Below, piece by piece: positions 60,354 through 64,000 of a DNA stretch of 64,000 nt. Each line of letters begins with the position of its first letter. Positions within the stretch are counted from its first letter, which is position 1. Below the pieces are notes generated by a model. The model was not told the DNA's origin and did not search any database. It saw only the letters and a list, made by a program, of their open reading frames with translations. The position numbers and the translations under genes are program-made. The stretch covers positions 46,511-110,510 of the forward strand of contig JALAGS010000069.1 in NCBI GenBank assembly GCA_022712315.1, in the 5' to 3' direction. The DNA comes from Sphingobacterium sp. (GTDB lineage: Bacteria; Bacteroidota; Bacteroidia; Sphingobacteriales; Sphingobacteriaceae).

Positions 60354-61220
60354 ATGGTTATACGAAAAGAGAAATTAGATTTTCTAAAATTAGAAGATAT
60401 TGATTCCACTTCGCAAGGAATCGTTATTATGCCTATAATGGATTTTATACATGCTAAAGCTAATCAGAATACGCTGCATATACGCTCGTTTTATAGCCTC
60501 TTGTTTGTCCAAAGTGGCGAATTGTCTATGGTTGTTGATCAACATATACATGTTGTAGGTGCTCATGACCTGATCAGCATCAATTCAGATGCTGTATGCA
60601 GTTTTCAGTCGCATACTAACGTAGAAGGCTACATTGTCCTATTTACGGCATCTTTTTTTATGCAACGGCATCCGACTGATGTGATGCATTATTTTCATTT
60701 TTTGAAGAGTAGATGTATATATGCTTTTGTGCTCTCGGAAGAAGAAAGGACGAGTTGTTTGGAAGTCGTAAACCTCATGCTGACGGCATATAATTCATTT
60801 AAATTGAGTGCTAAGGATGTATTGAAACGCTATTTGTTTATGCTTGTACAGATGCTGGGGCGGTATCTCGGAGTCGAGGGAGTCGCTGCACAGATGGATG
60901 AAGGAGACGATAAAATCCGAAGCTTCGAAATGCTGGTCGATAACTATTATGCTCAACAGCGTTACCCTTCATTTTATGCAGGGCAATTAAATATTTCGAT
61001 CAATTATCTCAATCGGATCTGCCGGGAAAAGAGAGAAGCAAGCTGTGGTACGATTATCCGTGGACGTATTTTACTGGAGGCAGAGCGTTTGCTTTACCAT
61101 ACTTTTAAAACAGTAAAAGAAATTGCTTTTGAACTCGGATTTGAAAATGTACCTTATTTTAGCACATTTTTTAAGGCAAATAAAGGAATGAGTCCCGAAG
61201 AATACCGGAAGAATCTGTGA
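60354..61220 (+). CDS. AraC-family transcriptional regulator
   Basis: 'SFYSLLFVQSGELSMVVDQHIHVVGAHDLISIN' sensor domain, HTH 'VKEIAFELGFENVPYFSTFFKANKGMSPEEYRKNL'. Confidence 0.92.
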   Translation: MVIRKEKLDFLKLEDIDSTSQGIVIMPIMDFIHAKANQNTLHIRSFYSLLFVQSGELSMVVDQHIHVVGAHDLISINSDAVCSFQSHTNVEGYIVLFTASFFMQRHPTDVMHYFHFLKSRCIYAFVLSEEERTSCLEVVNLMLTAYNSFKLSAKDVLKRYLFMLVQMLGRYLGVEGVAAQMDEGDDKIRSFEMLVDNYYAQQRYPSFYAGQLNISINYLNRICREKREASCGTIIRGRILLEAERLLYHTFKTVKEIAFELGFENVPYFSTFFKANKGMSPEEYRKNL

Positions 61221-61235
61221 AATACATGATGCTAG

Positions 61236-61275
61236 AAGCCTTTTCCATTTATATGGAAAAGGCTTTTATATTTTA
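61236..61275 (+). terminator. Intrinsic terminator
   Basis: AAGCCTTTTCCAT-ttat-ATGGAAAAGGCTT (perfect 13 bp stem) then TTATATTTT. Confidence 0.8.
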
Positions 61276-61354
61276 ATTGCAAAGTATTCCTGTGGCCTGC
61301 TTGGCGAAAACTTTTTCAAAAACGGGATATTTCCTATTGCTGATGGCACCAACC

Positions 61355-61474
61355 TTACTTTTTCTTTTTCATTTTTTTATCGCCTTCGGCAGGCAGATCT
61401 AATATAGCCATCAATAACAAATAATAGCCTTTTTCCAATCCCATTTTTTGTGCTTTTTGGTTTATAGTTTCCAT
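61355..61474 (-). CDS. Candidate 39-aa micro-ORF with basic C-terminus
   Basis: Hand translation of minus strand: METINQKAQKMGLEKGYYLLLMAILDLPAEGDKKMKKKK*. Absent from the supplied ORF track (below its size cutoff). Confidence 0.35.
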   Translation of the reverse strand: METINQKAQKMGLEKGYYLLLMAILDLPAEGDKKMKKKK

Positions 61475-61757
61475 ATCTTTATTCGATTATTGTTTAAATA
61501 TTATTTTATGATTTATGTAAACTGAATCAAATGCTATACCCAAAAGCTTCTTTCGGACCCATAACCGTATTTTTAGAATGGAAATAACGTAGAGATTTTA
61601 TTTTATACCAAAAAAATACGGATGACTTGGGTATTTAATGCAATGATATATCGGATAGAGCGGAAGCAAGGTGTAAAAATACATGAACATCTTTGAATCA
61701 AAACATTTTTAACGCCAGTATTGTCATACTTCCGATTAATAATTAAAACAGGTATTT

Positions 61758-61931
61758 ATGAAAAAGATAATTCCATTTGCACTCATGTCGAGTTTATTGG
61801 TGCTCGTATCGAGCTGTGCAGCAATTGAAGGTATTTTTAAGGCTGGTGTCTGGTCGGGAATTCTATTGGTTGTAGTCGTGGTCGCTATCGTCATTTGGCT
61901 GGTGAGCAAATTGTTTGGTGGTTCAAAATGA
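61758..61931 (+). CDS. Small (57 aa) predicted lipoprotein with one TM helix
   Basis: Hand translation: MKKIIPFALMSSLLVLVSSCAAIEGIFKAGVWSGILLVVVVVAIVIWLVSKLFGGSK*. Lipobox LVSSC plus hydrophobic helix. Absent from the ORF track. Confidence 0.75.
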   Translation: MKKIIPFALMSSLLVLVSSCAAIEGIFKAGVWSGILLVVVVVAIVIWLVSKLFGGSK

Positions 61932-61964
61932 TTATATGGACTAGGAGGTTCAGCACTTAGGCCT

Positions 61965-62723
61965 TTATATTTTTTCGACCAAATATTTCCAGTAGCGTTT
62001 GGGAACATGTCTTAAATGAAGCTTTAAGTTCTTACGTGATTCAATATTGGTACTTTTGAAATAAGTTTTCCAAAGATGCTGATATTCCTTTTCCTGAGGA
62101 TCGAGATCCACTTCTAACTGATATGGATCTCGAATCTCGCTCTTATCTTCATTGGATACCTCCACGATGCTTTGGCAATCGTAGTGGAAGCCATAGTTTC
62201 GTCGTATATCATAAATTAACCAATTCTGGTCAGCGAATCGGTTTTTAAAGAAGTCTACAACCAAAGGAACCACATTGAAATCAGGTTCAACGATGGCTGT
62301 GTAAAGGTGATCGTTAGATTTGACAAATCGGATAAATGCCTTCATACGGTGGCGTTCACGGCTAATCTTTTTGACTGTCTGATGCATACGGAGGATAGCT
62401 GGATGCCCATAATTATGTATATCCAACTTTCCTTTGCGGAAGAGTTCGGTGATCAGTCGAAACCCATTGAGCCATTCAGATTGGTTGTCGGACAGAAAGT
62501 TGTGATAAAAGATTTTTGCTTCTTTCTTTCCCAATATTTTTTCCATTCCAGCAAGAATGCGATTAGCTTTTTTAGCATCCGTATTAATTTGGCGATTCTC
62601 CGAAAAAATATTAATTTCCATCGTTTGCATTGTAGCAGGAATAATATCAAATTCTTTGCGTTCAAAGGCTTCAAATATGCAGCAGAGGTACCCGGTATAA
62701 CTTCCATCAAAAATATAATTCAT
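61965..62723 (-). CDS. Predicted DNA metabolism/repair protein, partner of the radical SAM protein (TIGR03915-type)
   Basis: 'MNYIFDGSYTGYLCCIFEAFERKEFD', C-terminal 'LHLRHVPKRYWKYLVEKI'. Start codon overlaps the stop of the radical SAM gene. Confidence 0.88.
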   Translation of the reverse strand: MNYIFDGSYTGYLCCIFEAFERKEFDIIPATMQTMEINIFSENRQINTDAKKANRILAGMEKILGKKEAKIFYHNFLSDNQSEWLNGFRLITELFRKGKLDIHNYGHPAILRMHQTVKKISRERHRMKAFIRFVKSNDHLYTAIVEPDFNVVPLVVDFFKNRFADQNWLIYDIRRNYGFHYDCQSIVEVSNEDKSEIRDPYQLEVDLDPQEKEYQHLWKTYFKSTNIESRKNLKLHLRHVPKRYWKYLVEKI

Positions 62724-63976
62724 TAGAATAAGGTCAATTGGCTATTAGAAGCTGGAATTTGTGCTTGAGGGTTGCGTTCAAGAATCGACTTTCTGATATT
62801 TTCGGGGTAGTGGAAGCCTGCGGTTATCAATGTATCCTGGCAAACCATAAAGTATTTGGCGCGATTATAGGCAATTCCCATTTTTCGAAGCTTGTGTTCT
62901 TTTAGTTTTCCATATTTGCGCGCCTGCACAATTTTGTTTGCGGATTGTCTGCCAATTCCCGGAACTCGAATAATCCATTCGTAACTAGCAGTATTGATGT
63001 CGATAGGAAAGAATTGAGGATTGCGCAGCGCCCAAGCAAGCTTTGGGTCTATTTCCAGATCGAGCTGCTGATGTGTGCTATTGAGTATTTCATGGAGTGA
63101 AAAGCCATAAAACCTGAGTAACCAATCTGTCTGATAAAGTCTGTTTTCACGTACAAGGGGCGGTGATGTTCCAATCTGGGGGAGGGTGGAGTCGGTCGCG
63201 TTGATAGGTATATAGCCCGAATAATAAACCCGTTTGAGATTATAATCTTTATAGAATGCGTTGGCAGCCTGCATAATCTGTAGGTCACTTTCTGGCGTAG
63301 CACCAATAACCATTTGGGTACTTTGACCTGCCGGTACAAATATAGGCGTTTTCTTATTGATTTTTCGATCCTGCCGTAGGTTTAGAATTTCATTTTTAAC
63401 AATAGCCAACGGCTCGCGAACGGATTGATGATCCTTTTCAGGAGCAACCAACTTGAGCCCTTCCTCCGTAGGAATTTCGAGATTCACACTCATTCGGTCA
63501 ACATATAGCCCCGCTTCTTTTAATAACAATTCACTGGCGCCAGGAATGGCTTTCAGATGGATATAACCATTAAAACGTTCTTCAGTCCGGAGTTTCTTAA
63601 CGACTAACATTAAGCGTTCCATGGTGTAGTCTGCTGATTTGAAAATACCCGAACTTAAAAAAAGGCCTTCGATGTAATTACGGCGGTAAAAGTTCATGGT
63701 CAATTCGACAACTTCCTTGACCGAAAATGCGGCACGTTGTACATCATTGCTACGGCGGCTAACACAAAAGGCACAATCATAGATGCAATAATTGGTCATT
63801 AGGATTTTTAAGAGGGAGACACAGCGGCCATCTTCGGTGTAGGTATGACAAATACCACTAGCTGAGGAATCGCCAATACCACCATTATTCTTTCGTTTAC
63901 TTCCGCTCGAACTACAGCTTACGTCATATTTTGCGGCATCAGCCAGTATCTGCAATTTATCAGCAAATGCAAACAT
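62723..63976 (-). CDS. Putative DNA modification/repair radical SAM protein (TIGR03916-type) with C-terminal helix-hairpin-helix
   Basis: Radical SAM cluster CX3CX2C in 'NYCIYDCAFCVSRRSNDVQRAAF'. HhH 'IRVPGIGRQSANKIVQARKYGKLKEHKLRKMG'. Confidence 0.93.
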   Translation of the reverse strand: MFAFADKLQILADAAKYDVSCSSSGSKRKNNGGIGDSSASGICHTYTEDGRCVSLLKILMTNYCIYDCAFCVSRRSNDVQRAAFSVKEVVELTMNFYRRNYIEGLFLSSGIFKSADYTMERLMLVVKKLRTEERFNGYIHLKAIPGASELLLKEAGLYVDRMSVNLEIPTEEGLKLVAPEKDHQSVREPLAIVKNEILNLRQDRKINKKTPIFVPAGQSTQMVIGATPESDLQIMQAANAFYKDYNLKRVYYSGYIPINATDSTLPQIGTSPPLVRENRLYQTDWLLRFYGFSLHEILNSTHQQLDLEIDPKLAWALRNPQFFPIDINTASYEWIIRVPGIGRQSANKIVQARKYGKLKEHKLRKMGIAYNRAKYFMVCQDTLITAGFHYPENIRKSILERNPQAQIPASNSQLTLF

Positions 63977-64000
63977 GATTTATCCTTCATTAATTGGTTG

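Overview
The window is Bacteroidota DNA; its PUL architecture and protein style suggest Sphingobacterium or a close relative (inference). It is almost fully coding. From left to right: (1) the 3' end of a SusC/SusD-type locus with DUF4843-like, PKD-like and TlpA-like proteins (1-7288). (2) A large xylan polysaccharide-utilisation locus (7414-46242). Its minus-strand arm has the gene order of the published 'xus' xylan core: SusC-SusD-SusC-SusD-XusE-like-GH10 with an inserted CBM, then GH5+ricin-lectin and a CE6-like esterase. A hybrid two-component regulator (HTCS) is divergent from it. The plus-strand arm carries transaldolase, split transketolase, a CE1-like esterase, GH95, three or four GH43 proteins, a SASA esterase, a GPH/MFS symporter, a periplasmic GH10 and GH67. 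An AraC regulator is convergent with the arm. (3) A zinc alcohol dehydrogenase and a ~0.5 kb stem-loop-rich intergenic region. (4) Two mirrored TonB siderophore-receptor + PepSY-TM modules, each preceded by a similar TTTAGA-containing 19-mer. (5) A small envelope/metal neighbourhood: two paralogous CxGxC mini-proteins, a FixH/YtkA-like lipoprotein, cytochrome c and AraC. (6) Two small ORFs under 60 aa that are absent from the supplied track. (7) The overlapping two-gene cassette of a predicted DNA-repair radical SAM protein and its partner. I saw no tRNA, rRNA, CRISPR array or transposase. All family calls come from reading motifs in the translations; no database search was run.
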